DNA of 64,000 nt from Serratia sp. PL17 (lineage in GTDB: Bacteria > Pseudomonadota > Gammaproteobacteria > Enterobacterales > Enterobacteriaceae): NCBI RefSeq assembly GCF_017832355.1, contig NZ_JAFIBY010000001.1, forward strand, positions 930,001-994,000, in the 5' to 3' direction. This document shows, piece by piece, positions 1 through 9,343 of the stretch. A program made the translations under genes and the position numbers. The notes beneath the pieces are model-generated. The model saw nothing but the letters and a program-made list of their open reading frames with translations. It was not told where the DNA came from and did no database searches. Each line of letters opens with the position of its first letter. Position 1 is the first letter of the stretch.

Positions 1-3000
1 GCGATTCTATCCGGGGGGCCAAGTCATGTTCACCGACGTGCTCTTGCGGCAGCAGATTCACAATGCGCGTCAGGGCAGGGTAGCGTGCTTTGACTTCCCC
101 CAACGCATTGAGCACGGCCTGGCGCTCCTGCAGGTCTACCGGCCAATCGAATGCGGGGTTTTCTCCCAAGGTAATGACCGTCGCCCCGCGCTGCTTCAAT
201 GCGTTGGCGAGTGCGCGATAATGCGTCTGCACGTCCGCAATCAACAATACTTCTGTACCAGGCTGTGCCGGTACACTTACGTTGTCGACAGGATGCCAGC
301 CATATTCATAACAACCGCTGTAGGCAATATCCTCTTCGTTACTGCGTGAGCCGATGATGTATTTTAATCGCAGGCCGATGATTTGAGCGACTACATTACC
401 GGCATCATCAAACAGCAACACATCACTTTGCAGATAGTCTTCGTCGGCTTGTTGGACAGAAAGGTAGCTCCATAAAATATCGCCCTGTGCCTTTTGGAAG
501 AAGTGGTAGCGTTCGATATGCACCGGCAGGTAAACACCCAACTCTTCGTCAGTGTCCTGCTGTCGCGTAGCGAGAATGCTATGAACCACGGTGTCCATGA
601 GTGCAGGATGCATGAAGTAGCGGTCGAGGCCAAACTTCAGGCTGTCAGGTATGACTATTTTCGCCAACAACTTATTCGGCGCGCTCCAGAGGTTCTGGAT
701 AGTTTTAAACGCAGGACCATAGCTTAAACCACCGCGTTTTAAACTGTTGTAAGTGGGTTGTACCGGGATTCGGTGGCTGACATCACGCTGAACTTCTCTC
801 AGGCTGATTTGCGGCGCTGCCGGTTTAACGTCCAGATAATTTATTATTCCGTTCGCGTGTTTTATCCACTCCGCATCGGGTTTGCTGCCATCCCGGCTTA
901 ACAGCCAATAGCGGCCTGATGCAGAATCAATCTCCAGGTTAATGGTTAAAGGCTCCCCTTCATCCGGCAGGAACAGTCCGCGTTCAAAACTGATATCCAT
1001 CAGATAACTGAACGACTCGCCAAAGGCCTGACGACCTGAGGCCATTGCAAGTTCCAGAATCCCGGCACCCGGGAACAAAATCAGATCATCCATCCGATGC
1101 TCGCTGAGATACGGATCTGCCTGGCTATCAAGAAATACATTGAACACGTGCCAGGTTGGATTGATGCCTGAACGATGATGTTGGGTAATATTGGGGTGGA
1201 AATCGAGTTTGAGGCGGTGTTCCTGATGGCGGCGGCTCTCATTCCAAAAACGTTTCTCTTGCCAGGCATAGCGAGGCAAATCATGCAGTCGGCCTGCACC
1301 AGGGCAGACCTTGTGCCAGCTCATTGGGTGTCCCGCGATCAGCAGCGCACCCAGGCTTTGCTTAAGGCGCACGGCTTCATCTTCCTGACGGCGGATTGAC
1401 GGCAATATTTGTGCATTGACGTTCAGCTTGGTGAACAGTTCTTGTGCTCCACTGCTTAAAGCCGGGTGTGGGCCGATTTCGATAAACATATCAAAGCCGT
1501 CTTCTACCATGCGTTGCAGTGCCGGCGAGAAATAGACCGGGTCGCGGACGTTTTGGTACCAATAATCGCTGACTAAATGGAGTCCGTCTTCCCGCTTGCC
1601 GCTGACGGTGGAATAAAGGGCAATCTGGGCGGCAGTGGGCTCTAAAGCGCTGAGTGAGGCGATCAGCTCTTCTTTGAGTGGGCCCATATGGTGTGAGTGG
1701 AATGGCACATCGACCTTCAGGAACCGATGGAAGACATCTTTTTTTTCCAGCTCACTGGCAATCGCGTCCAGTGGTTTACGGTCTCCGGAAAGGGTAATGC
1801 TTTCGGGGCCGTTAATGGCGGCTATGGACACGCGATCGGCAACGTTGGCAATCAACTTTTCGGCGGTCGGTAAATCGACGCCAACAGCCAACATGACGCC
1901 TTTGCCAGATGCCGCGTGCTGGCCGCGACTGCGGTGGAATATCACCTGCACTGCCTGTTCCAACGTGAGTGCCCCGGCGGTATAGGCTGCCGCAACTTCA
2001 CCGATTGAGTGGCCAATGACACCTTCAGGCTCAATACCGTTGTGTTTCCATAATTCGACCAAGGCGATTTGCAAGGCCATGATGGCGGGTTGGGCAATCC
2101 GAGTATCACTAATTTGTGATTCTGATTCTGGACGGCTCATTTCTTCCAGTAACGACCAACCGGCAATGTCGACAAACAGCTTGTCGATGGTGGCGATTAC
2201 GTGACGGAAAACGGGCTCCGTATCAATAAGCTGACGGCCCATGGCGTACCATTGCGGCCCTTGACCGGTAAAGACGAAAGCCAAACGCGGCTTCTTATCC
2301 TGTGCCTGTCCTGACTCAACGCCGGCGAGCGACTCACCGCGTAGGTAAGCACTTATCTTTTCACCAAGATCCTCCGTGCTGCTGGCTGCAATAGCGAGAC
2401 GGTGGCGAAGTAACGATCGATGTTGACCGGCGTTGAAACAGATATCGTTCAGGTTAGCTTGGGTGTCTGACAGATAGGCCAGATAGGTTTGCAATTGTGC
2501 TTTCAGCGCCTCAGGCGTTTGGGCACTGCAACTGAACAGATTTACCTCCGGCCGGATATCTTCTGCCTGATCCAGGCCGACAATGACCTCTGTATCCGGT
2601 ATGTATTCTTCCAAGACAACGTGAGCGTTGGTACCTCCTGCACCAAATGAGTTAACACCGCCTATACGTGAGCGACCGTGGCTCGGTGCAGGCCAGCGTT
2701 GATTGCGGTCCACCACCTTCAGGCGCCAATTCTCAAAGTCAATTTTGGGATTTGGTCTGTTGAAATGCAGGTTCGCCGGGATCTGTTTATGATGGAGGCA
2801 GAGCGCCAGTTTAATCAAGCCGGTGACACCTGCTGCCCCCTCCAGATGACCAAGGTTACTTTTTATTGATCCAATAAGCAGGGGCTGTTCAACGGGACGC
2901 TGGCTAAACACATTGGCGAAGGCTTGAGTTTCCAATGGGTCACCGACAGAAGTTCCCGTACCGTGGGCCTCAATATATTGCACTCGTTGCGGATCAATGC

Positions 3001-3907
3001 CTGCTTGCCGGTACGCCGTCTGAAGCATTTCCGTTTGGGCTTCGGGGTTGGGTACGGTAAAACCGGCAGGGGTAAAGCCGTCAGAGTTACAGGCGCTGCC
3101 TCGCACCAGGGCATAGATCTTATTATTGTCCGCCAACGCCTGAGTTAGTGGCTTCAGATAGACCAATCCCACACCTTCTCCGCGCACGTAGCCATTGCCA
3201 CTTTCGTCAAAACTTTTACAGGTGCCGTCTGCACTGAGGAAATTGCCTTTTGACAGCATCATCGTCAACGCAGGGTTGATATTCAGGTTAACCCCGCCGG
3301 CAATGGCCTGCTTCGCCTCCCGTAACCAAATGCTCTGACACGCCAGGTGGATGGCAACCAGGGAGGCCGAACACGCGGTATCGACGGCAATGCTTGGACC
3401 TTTTAAATCGTACAAATAGGAAATACGGTTTGCTAAAGATGTCAGTGAGATCCCCATGGCTGACTGCGGGCTAATGCGATAACGGTTATCAGGATCGGCA
3501 AGAATATCCTGATAATCGTTGGCAAACGAACCGATATATACGGCGGTTTTTGAGCCGCGGAACCTATCCAGTCGATCGCCAGCGTCTTCTAACGCCTCAA
3601 AGGTTGCCTGCAGCAGCAAGCGCTGCATGGGATCGATATTTTCTGCTTCCTTGGGGAAAATATTAAAGAATTCATTATCAAACTTGTCAATGCCATTGAT
3701 AAAACCACCGCGTGCCGTCTTGGTTTTTCCGGTTTTATTGGTGTCTGGATCGTAGAACTTGTCCTTATTCCAGCGCTCAGGGGGGACGTCGGTAATACCG
3801 TCGACGCCTTTCAGTAATACATCCCATAACTCTTTGTGATTATTCGCATTTCCAGGGGTTTTGCAACCAATGCCAATAATGGCAATAGGTTCTCTATTTG
3901 CAGACAT
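1..3907 (-). CDS. Type I polyketide synthase, KS-AT-DH module (3' end outside window)
   Basis: Large multidomain enzyme that builds a polyketide chain; 1302 codons are visible and the frame is still open at base 1. A ketosynthase fills about residues 8-430, with Cys179 in DTACSAS, His315 in HGTGT and His354 in KSNLGH. An acyltransferase follows (about 545-850), with Ser634 in GHSIGE. Its specificity motif contains PFHS, the FH form usual for malonyl-CoA. A dehydratase follows (about 900-1190), with His937 and Asp1105. The HxxxGxxxxP motif reads HRMDDLILFP, so the conserved Gly is Asp. After it begins a linker or reductase region. The start is fixed by GGAGGT seven bases upstream. The protein begins directly with KS, so chain loading must come from elsewhere. 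The AT is in cis, unlike trans-AT oocydin-type enzymes. Product unknown; KS-AT-DH order fits an iterative, highly reducing enzyme. Confidence 0.93.
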   Translation of the reverse strand, partial: MSANREPIAIIGIGCKTPGNANNHKELWDVLLKGVDGITDVPPERWNKDKFYDPDTNKTGKTKTARGGFINGIDKFDNEFFNIFPKEAENIDPMQRLLLQATFEALEDAGDRLDRFRGSKTAVYIGSFANDYQDILADPDNRYRISPQSAMGISLTSLANRISYLYDLKGPSIAVDTACSASLVAIHLACQSIWLREAKQAIAGGVNLNINPALTMMLSKGNFLSADGTCKSFDESGNGYVRGEGVGLVYLKPLTQALADNNKIYALVRGSACNSDGFTPAGFTVPNPEAQTEMLQTAYRQAGIDPQRVQYIEAHGTGTSVGDPLETQAFANVFSQRPVEQPLLIGSIKSNLGHLEGAAGVTGLIKLALCLHHKQIPANLHFNRPNPKIDFENWRLKVVDRNQRWPAPSHGRSRIGGVNSFGAGGTNAHVVLEEYIPDTEVIVGLDQAEDIRPEVNLFSCSAQTPEALKAQLQTYLAYLSDTQANLNDICFNAGQHRSLLRHRLAIAASSTEDLGEKISAYLRGESLAGVESGQAQDKKPRLAFVFTGQGPQWYAMGRQLIDTEPVFRHVIATIDKLFVDIAGWSLLEEMSRPESESQISDTRIAQPAIMALQIALVELWKHNGIEPEGVIGHSIGEVAAAYTAGALTLEQAVQVIFHRSRGQHAASGKGVMLAVGVDLPTAEKLIANVADRVSIAAINGPESITLSGDRKPLDAIASELEKKDVFHRFLKVDVPFHSHHMGPLKEELIASLSALEPTAAQIALYSTVSGKREDGLHLVSDYWYQNVRDPVYFSPALQRMVEDGFDMFIEIGPHPALSSGAQELFTKLNVNAQILPSIRRQEDEAVRLKQSLGALLIAGHPMSWHKVCPGAGRLHDLPRYAWQEKRFWNESRRHQEHRLKLDFHPNITQHHRSGINPTWHVFNVFLDSQADPYLSEHRMDDLILFPGAGILELAMASGRQAFGESFSYLMDISFERGLFLPDEGEPLTINLEIDSASGRYWLLSRDGSKPDAEWIKHANGIINYLDVKPAAPQISLREVQRDVSHRIPVQPTYNSLKRGGLSYGPAFKTIQNLWSAPNKLLAKIVIPDSLKFGLDRYFMHPALMDTVVHSILATRQQDTDEELGVYLPVHIERYHFFQKAQGDILWSYLSVQQADEDYLQSDVLLFDDAGNVVAQIIGLRLKYIIGSRSNEEDIAYSGCYEYGWHPVDNVSVPAQPGTEVLLIADVQTHYRALANALKQRGATVITLGENPAFDWPVDLQERQAVLNALGEVKARYPALTRIVNLLPQEHVGEHDLAPRIES

Positions 3908-4441
3908 AGGGTGACCTCCGTGATGTAAACATAGGATTTTTTTGAAGATAGGAATTTTATTAATTTGCTATTTATTTATGGTTTGCTCATTGATTTTCTC
4001 TGTGGTCAGGCGTCGAAAATTAATTATAGATAGTTAATTTTTTTTCACATTTATATTTCCTTGTTTTTAGTAATGGTTTTATATCACTTTGTTTTATTTG
4101 ATTTATTATTTCTATTAAATCCATATGGTATTATTTTTTTCTGATATAACTAAGGTTATTTGTGTTTGCCGAGATGAGGGGAAATTAAGTAGTATCAGGT
4201 GATTACCCTGTTTATTACTGACATAACCATCTCGGTTTTGATTTTTTATTTTTATAATTGTTTATTATCTTTATTTCTATAATTTCAACACGGTTCTATT
4301 TATCTTTTTGTTGTCTGGTTCGAGAGTGGGGCACTGTCATAATGATGCAGCATGTTATTTTTTTTCGGCGGCTCTGATCGATATCATTGAAAACTATCGA
4401 CAGTCTGGGTAACACTGATGTCAACACCAAAGGAGAAAACG
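3908..4441. other. AT-rich intergenic leader between PKS and DUF2000 genes
   Basis: No convincing gene on either strand. Most of 3940-4330 is strikingly AT-rich compared with the roughly 55 percent GC neighbours, with many T and A runs. It must hold the PKS promoter (minus) and the promoter of the DUF2000 gene (plus). Such composition upstream of a secondary-metabolite gene is typical of H-NS-silenced DNA; that role is an inference. Confidence 0.6.
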
Positions 4442-4858
4442 ATGTACAGCGACAACGAGAAGAAGTTCTATATCATCCTGAACCGCAACCACGAACCTGC
4501 AACCTTGTTCAACGCGTCCTGTCACTTGACGGCAGGCATTACCGATTTGATCGAACAGCGTGAATTCCATCATTACCCTAGCGCTATCGACGGTGTCAGC
4601 GCCAATATGAGCCATTACCCGATCGTGATCCTGCAGGCGAAAAACAGCAGCCAGCTCAGCAATCTGATCCTTAAATGTAAGGAAGAGGCGGTGCTGGCAA
4701 ACTTCTTCACCACCACCATGTTGTCGCACTCTGCTGAGCAGCAGATCGCGGATACTGCGAATACAGAGTACGAAAAGTTGGAGTTCGTTGCCGTAGCGCT
4801 GTACGGAGACACCGAACAGCTTAAGCCCCTAACGAAAAAATTCTCCGTTTATCGGTAA
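4442..4858 (+). CDS. DUF2000 family protein
   Basis: Protein of 138 residues that I assign to DUF2000, a fold related to peptidyl-tRNA hydrolase 2 but without an established reaction. The family pattern is visible: an N-terminal ILNRN strand, then a helix with FNASCHLTAGI, a central PIVILQA strand and a C-terminal VAVALYGDTEQL...LTKKFSVY segment. The ATG at 4442 is preferred to the one at 4418 because AAAGGAG lies six bases before it. It is divergent from the PKS gene across the AT-rich leader and precedes an unrelated LacI-type regulator. Biological role unknown. Confidence 0.75.
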   Translation: MYSDNEKKFYIILNRNHEPATLFNASCHLTAGITDLIEQREFHHYPSAIDGVSANMSHYPIVILQAKNSSQLSNLILKCKEEAVLANFFTTTMLSHSAEQQIADTANTEYEKLEFVAVALYGDTEQLKPLTKKFSVYR

Positions 4859-4936
4859 ACCCTGTCTCCGCCATACCTCATTCACGTGCCCGATCACACA
4901 AACGCTGCCGCCGAGTTTCGTCAGGCGCATTTGTCA

Positions 4937-4951
4937 TGATAGTTTCTATCA
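4937..4951. promoter_or_regulatory. Palindromic operator candidate upstream of LacI-family gene
   Basis: Perfect palindrome TGATAG-TTT-CTATCA, 22 bases before the start of the LacI-family gene at 4973. A related palindrome lies upstream of the gene pair that starts at 6220, so autoregulation plus control of the neighbouring pathway is likely. Confidence 0.5.
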
Positions 4952-4972
4952 GAATAATGATGGGAGACGAGT

Positions 4973-6010
4973 ATGGCAGGTAAGAAAACCACCCTGGCCG
5001 CCATCGCCAGAGAGGCACATGTCGGCATTGCCACGGTTGACCGGGTGATAAATCAACGAGCAGCGGTGCGGCCAGAAACGGAACGCAAGGTGATTGCGGC
5101 AGCGAAAAAATTGGGGTTCGCCCTGGAGAAATCGCATCGTTTGTTTGAAACGGCCGGGAAACCGGTTGTTCGGGTAAAAATGGGGTTTATCCTGCTGCGG
5201 AAGGCGCATTCGTTTTACGCCCAATTGGCTGATAGCCTGATGGAACAGGCTGCGTTATATCACGATCCTGCCTCTCCCCCGCAGTTCATTTTTCATGATA
5301 TCAGTGCCGTCAACGAGACGGCCGCAGCCATTACGTCCCTAAGCCAGCGTGTTGACGTTATCGGCGTGCTGGCGTTGGATAACCCGATGATTGGTTACGC
5401 CGTTGAAGAGGCGACCCGGCGGGGCGTCAAGGTGTTTACGCTCCTGTCGGATCTGTCAGTGCACAGCCGCACTGGCTATATTGGTTTGGATAACCAGCAG
5501 GCTGGTCGTACCGCTGCCTGGGCGGTGGAGAGATTATGCCGACAGCCAGGAGACGTTGGTGTGATCATCGGTGATAACCGTTTTTTGTGCCAGGAAACCT
5601 GCGAAATCAGCTTCCGCTCTTACCTGCGTGAGCACCAGACCGGCCATCGGGTACTTGAACCGGTGCGCAACCATGAACAGGCAGAAAGCGCCAGGCAGGT
5701 AACTCAGGCCTTGCTGGCGCAACATACTGAGCTGGTGGCCCTCTATGCACCTTGTGGCGGTGTTGAGGGGATTATCGCGGCGCTGCGAGAAAGTGGCAGG
5801 CAACATGAGATTACCTTGGTTTGCCATGGCCCGGTGGACGGAGGGGAGATGGCGCTGTTTGATGGCACGTTGGATTTGATGTTGAGACACCGCATTACTG
5901 AGTTTGCCGCGACGGTTATCAACACTTTTGTGTCGGCTGTAACCCGTGATTCGTCCGGTTTTATACATGTCATTAATCGTTTTGATTTGATCACCCAAGA
6001 AAATATTTGA
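4973..6010 (+). CDS. LacI-family transcriptional repressor, sugar-binding type
   Basis: 345-residue DNA-binding regulator. An N-terminal LacI helix-turn-helix (residues about 6-50, with TLAAIAREAHVGIATVDRVIN) is followed by a hinge and a periplasmic-binding-protein-like ligand domain with two lobes (DVIGVLALDNP, GYIGLDNQQAGRTAA, LVALYAPCGGVEGIIAAL). The ATVDRV form of the recognition helix is common in regulators that bind polyol or sugar ligands. It sits 209 bp upstream of an IolE-like and a Gfo/Idh/MocA gene on the same strand, which are its likely targets. The ligand cannot be named from sequence; an inositol-like or sugar compound is an inference from the neighbours. Confidence 0.88.
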   Translation: MAGKKTTLAAIAREAHVGIATVDRVINQRAAVRPETERKVIAAAKKLGFALEKSHRLFETAGKPVVRVKMGFILLRKAHSFYAQLADSLMEQAALYHDPASPPQFIFHDISAVNETAAAITSLSQRVDVIGVLALDNPMIGYAVEEATRRGVKVFTLLSDLSVHSRTGYIGLDNQQAGRTAAWAVERLCRQPGDVGVIIGDNRFLCQETCEISFRSYLREHQTGHRVLEPVRNHEQAESARQVTQALLAQHTELVALYAPCGGVEGIIAALRESGRQHEITLVCHGPVDGGEMALFDGTLDLMLRHRITEFAATVINTFVSAVTRDSSGFIHVINRFDLITQENI

Positions 6011-6087
6011 CTGCCTGGCTCCCTGTTCGGGGGCCGTTCCCCGGTTCCAATTCCCTAAGCCCCTCTATAAGCCGTCTCGTCTTTATT

Positions 6088-6103
6088 TGATAAAAAACTA
6101 TCA
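6088..6103. promoter_or_regulatory. Second operator candidate (LacI-type) before the 6220 operon
   Basis: Near-palindrome TGATAAAAAACTATCA resembles the perfect palindrome at 4937-4951 that precedes the repressor gene. Further copies of the half-site follow: GTGATAAAAATT near 6109 and GATCGCTATCA at 6126-6136. A separate palindrome ATGAAATTTTCAT lies at 6141-6153. The cluster lies in the only promoter-sized gap before 6220. Confidence 0.45.
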
Positions 6104-6219
6104 TTTTTGTGATAAAAATTAACGCGATCGCTATCAAAAAATGAAATTTTCATCATTGCCGATTTTGAAACGTTTGTTTGATACTGACGCCACGCCTACT
6201 TCGCTACGGAACAAAAATC

Positions 6220-7143
6220 ATGACTTTGTCTATCGCCAATGCACCTTGCAGTTGGGGAGTGGATGACCCTAACAATCCGCATCTTCCGCCTTACGCAACC
6301 GTCTTGCAGGAGGCAAGTACGGCTGGTTACCGCAGCATAGAGCTGGGGCCGTGGGGATACTTACCGACCGATGTCCTGACGTTGAATACCGAGCTGCAAC
6401 GGCATGGACTATCGCTGGTGGCGGGAACCCTGTTTGACGATCTGGTCAGTGAGCATAACTTCGACCATATCCTTGAATTGACACATAACATTTGTCGCAA
6501 CTTATCGCAGTCGATAAAAGCGCAACAAAACCGCGCCCCTCATTTTTCGCCACCTTATCTGGTCATTATTGATTTCGGCGACCCGCAGCGGGCGAAATTT
6601 GCCGGGCAGTCTTCTCTGGCACCGCGATTGTCACCAGATGATTGGCAAAGAATGATCAACCATATTATTACCGTCAGCGAGATTGCCTGGCAGAAGTATG
6701 GCGTACGGCCGGTTGTACATCCGCACGCGGGGGGCTGTATCGAATTTGCTGATGAGATCGAACAACTGACCGCCCAAATCCCGTATCAAACCGCCGGGCT
6801 GTGCCTGGATACCGGGCACCTTTACTACGCCGGAATGGATCCCGTTACCTGGCTCGACCGTTACTTCACGCGCATTGATTATCTGCATTTCAAGGACGTT
6901 AACCCACGGGTATTTCACGATGTATTGGCGCGTGGGTTGGACTTCTTTACGGCTTGTGCGCAAGGGGTGATGTGTCCTCTTGGCCAGGGAGCCATTGACT
7001 ATCCGGCCGTGCGTGAATTATTGGCGGCACGTGGTTATCAGGGCTGGATCACCATTGAGCAGGAGCGCGATCCGCGTCATGCGCAGGGTAGCCTGCGCGA
7101 TGTTACGGAAAGCCTCAACTATTTACGAAACATCGGCTTTTAA
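6220..7143 (+). CDS. Sugar phosphate isomerase/epimerase, IolE-like TIM barrel
   Basis: 307-residue enzyme of the xylose-isomerase-like (AP endonuclease 2) TIM-barrel superfamily. The N-terminus has APCSWGV, the opening strand typical of IolE/IolI inosose dehydratases and isomerases. Metal-ligand positions of the fold can be seen: GYRSIELGPWG, VVHPHAGG, CLDTGHLYYAGMDP, DYLHFKDVNP and a C-terminal GWITIEQERD. These enzymes dehydrate or isomerise keto-polyols with a divalent metal. An in-frame TTG at 6178 exists, but the ATG at 6220 matches where homologues begin. It is followed 14 bases later by an oxidoreductase, forming a two-gene operon. Exact substrate unknown. Confidence 0.8.
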   Translation: MTLSIANAPCSWGVDDPNNPHLPPYATVLQEASTAGYRSIELGPWGYLPTDVLTLNTELQRHGLSLVAGTLFDDLVSEHNFDHILELTHNICRNLSQSIKAQQNRAPHFSPPYLVIIDFGDPQRAKFAGQSSLAPRLSPDDWQRMINHIITVSEIAWQKYGVRPVVHPHAGGCIEFADEIEQLTAQIPYQTAGLCLDTGHLYYAGMDPVTWLDRYFTRIDYLHFKDVNPRVFHDVLARGLDFFTACAQGVMCPLGQGAIDYPAVRELLAARGYQGWITIEQERDPRHAQGSLRDVTESLNYLRNIGF

Positions 7144-7157
7144 TCAGGAGAAACGTG

Positions 7158-8330
7158 ATGATCAACGGCACTAAACCTTTGGACCGATCCCTGCGCTGGG
7201 GCATGATCGGCGGCGGCGGCACCAGCCAGATTGGTTATATTCATCGTTCTGCGGCACAGCGCGATGGGACTTTCACCCTGCTGGCTGGTGCGTTTGATAT
7301 CGATGCGCAACGTGGGCGCAGCTTTGGGCAAAGCCTGGGGGTGGCACCGGAGCGCTGTTATCCAGATTACGCCACGTTATTTCGCGAGGAGGCCGCAAGA
7401 GCGGACGGCATTGAAGCGGTTTCCATTGCTACGCCAAACAATACCCACTTTGCTATCTGTAAAGCGGCGCTGGCGGCCGGTTTACATGTGGTATGCGAAA
7501 AACCCTTGTGTTTCACCACGGGAGAGGCGCAAACACTGATCGAACTGAGCCAAAAGCACCATAAGATTGTCGGCGTCACCTATGGTTATGCCGGGCACCA
7601 GCTAATACATCAGGCGCGACAGATGATCGCCGATGGGTTGCTGGGCGAAATACGCATTATTAACATGCAGTTCTCTCATGGATTTCACGCGGCCCCGGTG
7701 GAGCAAGAAAACCCCAGTACCCGCTGGCGGGTAGATCCACGTTTTGTTGGCCCCAGCTATGTATTGGGGGATTTGGCGACCCATCCATTGTTCTTGTCGG
7801 AAACCATGGTGCCGCAGCTTAAGATCAAACGCCTGATGTGCAGCCGCCAGAGTTTTGTTAAAACCCGAGCGCCGCTGGAAGATAACGCCTTTGTGCTGAT
7901 GGAGTATGATAATGGTGCTGTGGGTTCCATGTGGTGTTCGGCGGTTAACAGCGGATCGATGCACGGGCAGAAGGTGCGTATTGTTGGCGAAAAGGCGAGC
8001 CTGGAATGGTGGGATGAACAGCCTAACCAACTACGTTTTGAAGTGCAGGGGGAACCCGTACGCATTCTGGAGCGTGGTATGCCCTATCTCGATCCTATGG
8101 CGTTGGCGGATGATCGTATTGGCGGCGGTCATCCGGAAGGATTATTTGAAGCGTGGTCAAATCTCTACAGGCGCTTTGCGCTGGCCATGGACGCTAGCGA
8201 TCGAGGGGACGGCGAATTTCTGGCCGATCTATGGTACCCCGACGTGCATGCAGGTGCGATGGGCGTGCGTTGGGTAGAAAACTGCGTGCGGTCGGCCGAT
8301 GCAGGCGCCAGTTGGGTGGCGTTTCGCTGA
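7158..8330 (+). CDS. Gfo/Idh/MocA-family oxidoreductase
   Basis: NAD(P)-dependent dehydrogenase of 390 residues acting on cyclitols or sugars. The Rossmann nucleotide motif MIGGGGTSQIGYIHR is at the N-terminus. The family catalytic segment VVCEKPLCFT (EKP) is near residue 115, and the C-terminal half carries the dimerisation beta sheet (WRVDPRFVGPSYVLGDLATHPL). The ATG at 7158 is preferred over the GTG at 7155 because AGGAG is seven bases upstream. Together with the TIM-barrel enzyme before it, a dehydrogenase plus dehydratase/isomerase pair for an inositol-like compound is plausible, but no transporter is adjacent. Confidence 0.85.
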   Translation: MINGTKPLDRSLRWGMIGGGGTSQIGYIHRSAAQRDGTFTLLAGAFDIDAQRGRSFGQSLGVAPERCYPDYATLFREEAARADGIEAVSIATPNNTHFAICKAALAAGLHVVCEKPLCFTTGEAQTLIELSQKHHKIVGVTYGYAGHQLIHQARQMIADGLLGEIRIINMQFSHGFHAAPVEQENPSTRWRVDPRFVGPSYVLGDLATHPLFLSETMVPQLKIKRLMCSRQSFVKTRAPLEDNAFVLMEYDNGAVGSMWCSAVNSGSMHGQKVRIVGEKASLEWWDEQPNQLRFEVQGEPVRILERGMPYLDPMALADDRIGGGHPEGLFEAWSNLYRRFALAMDASDRGDGEFLADLWYPDVHAGAMGVRWVENCVRSADAGASWVAFR

Positions 8331-8363
8331 GGTGCCGTAGTGCAACCTCATCGTAGGGGTTAT

Positions 8364-8407
8364 CGCGGATAGGCAGGCAAGCCCATTGTGTTGTCTGCCT
8401 ATTCGCG
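8364..8407. terminator. Inverted repeat between convergent genes
   Basis: A 13-bp inverted repeat with one mismatch (8364-8376 and 8395-8407) lies between the plus-strand oxidoreductase and the end of the minus-strand GFA gene. It has no long T run, so it is at most a weak or Rho-assisted terminator. Confidence 0.4.
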
Positions 8408-8412
8408 ACGGC

Positions 8413-8763
8413 TCAGGCGCTGGCACCGTCATAGGGGTGGATTTGCAACGACTCGAGTGCCAGTTCGGGCACGCAGCGCAGGTTAACAGCGCACATCGCC
8501 GAACCGTCCGGACCTTTCCCATAGGCAAACGCCTCGGTGCCGCATGTTTGGCAAAATTGGTGCTGGATAACCTGTTTGTTAAAGGTATAGCCGCGCAGCG
8601 AGGTATCACCGCTGTTTAGCACAAAGGTGTTGATCGGGAAGAACGCCAGCAACAAGCCTTTACGGCGACAGATTGAACAGTTGCAACTCAGGGCTTCATG
8701 GGGCAGATCGGCGTTCACCGTAAAGGTGACGGCACCGCAATGACAGCTTCCTTGAAATGACAT
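8413..8763 (-). CDS. GFA-family (CENP-V/GFA domain) zinc protein
   Basis: 116-residue protein of the glutathione-dependent formaldehyde-activating (GFA/CENP-V) family. Zinc ligands are visible as CHCG (residues 7-10), CNCSIC (29-34) and CQTCGTEAF (about 71-79). The family name does not prove formaldehyde chemistry, and many members have no known substrate. It stands alone, convergent with the oxidoreductase to its left and divergent from the small gene at 8937. Confidence 0.85.
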   Translation of the reverse strand: MSFQGSCHCGAVTFTVNADLPHEALSCNCSICRRKGLLLAFFPINTFVLNSGDTSLRGYTFNKQVIQHQFCQTCGTEAFAYGKGPDGSAMCAVNLRCVPELALESLQIHPYDGASA

Positions 8764-8936
8764 AATGGCTCACCTGCTGAAAATCTCAGTTCGTCCAATT
8801 ATAGTTCACCTATTTAGCCTATTGATTGGCCTGGTGTACTGCACCTGAAGTGGGAAAGCGGTTTTGGGACGGCTGTATTAGAAAAATCTTTAAATTCTGT
8901 TAAGTTAGTGATTAAGGCAATGACAAGGAGACAGTG

Positions 8937-9146
8937 ATGTTAGAGCAATACTACCCAGCCACCCTGAGTTCCAAACCGATCACGGACGAACAACATAAAA
9001 GACTGGTGGCTGTGCAAGCCGCACTGGAGCTGATCAAGGCGACATTATCCGACACCAACGACGGAAACGGTGTTGATTTCCAGCTTAAAGCGGCCGAAAA
9101 GCACATTGGCCCGATGGCTGACGCCATTCAGGAAGCGTTGAAATAA
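8937..9146 (+). CDS. Small hypothetical protein, 69 aa
   Basis: Not recognised. A 69-residue acidic, soluble protein predicted as mostly helical (EQHKRLVAVQAALELIKATL, then a GNGVDF turn and a second helix), with no signal peptide or membrane segment. The ATG at 8937 has AAGGAG six bases upstream, better than the GTG at 8934. It is a single-gene unit closed by a strong terminator at 9164-9194, which supports real expression. Confidence 0.65.
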   Translation: MLEQYYPATLSSKPITDEQHKRLVAVQAALELIKATLSDTNDGNGVDFQLKAAEKHIGPMADAIQEALK

Positions 9147-9163
9147 ACGCCGAAAACGAGAAT

Positions 9164-9194
9164 AAACCGCCTAAGTCTTAAGGGCGGTTTTTTT
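9164..9194 (+). terminator. Rho-independent terminator
   Basis: Stem AAACCGCC (9164-9171) with GGCGGTTT (9183-9190) runs into a T tract and ends the 69-aa gene. Confidence 0.85.
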
Positions 9195-9343
9195 GTGCCA
9201 GCTTTGCTGGCAAACCGCGTTGAGCGCACAGCCATCGCATGATTGCTGTGATTTTTTCATTAGCGTATTGCCTTTTTCCCGACTAGTGCCGTTTTCAGCA
9301 CCCACCTACTATGCAGATCCGGTTAATTACCAGGTTCCCTGTC

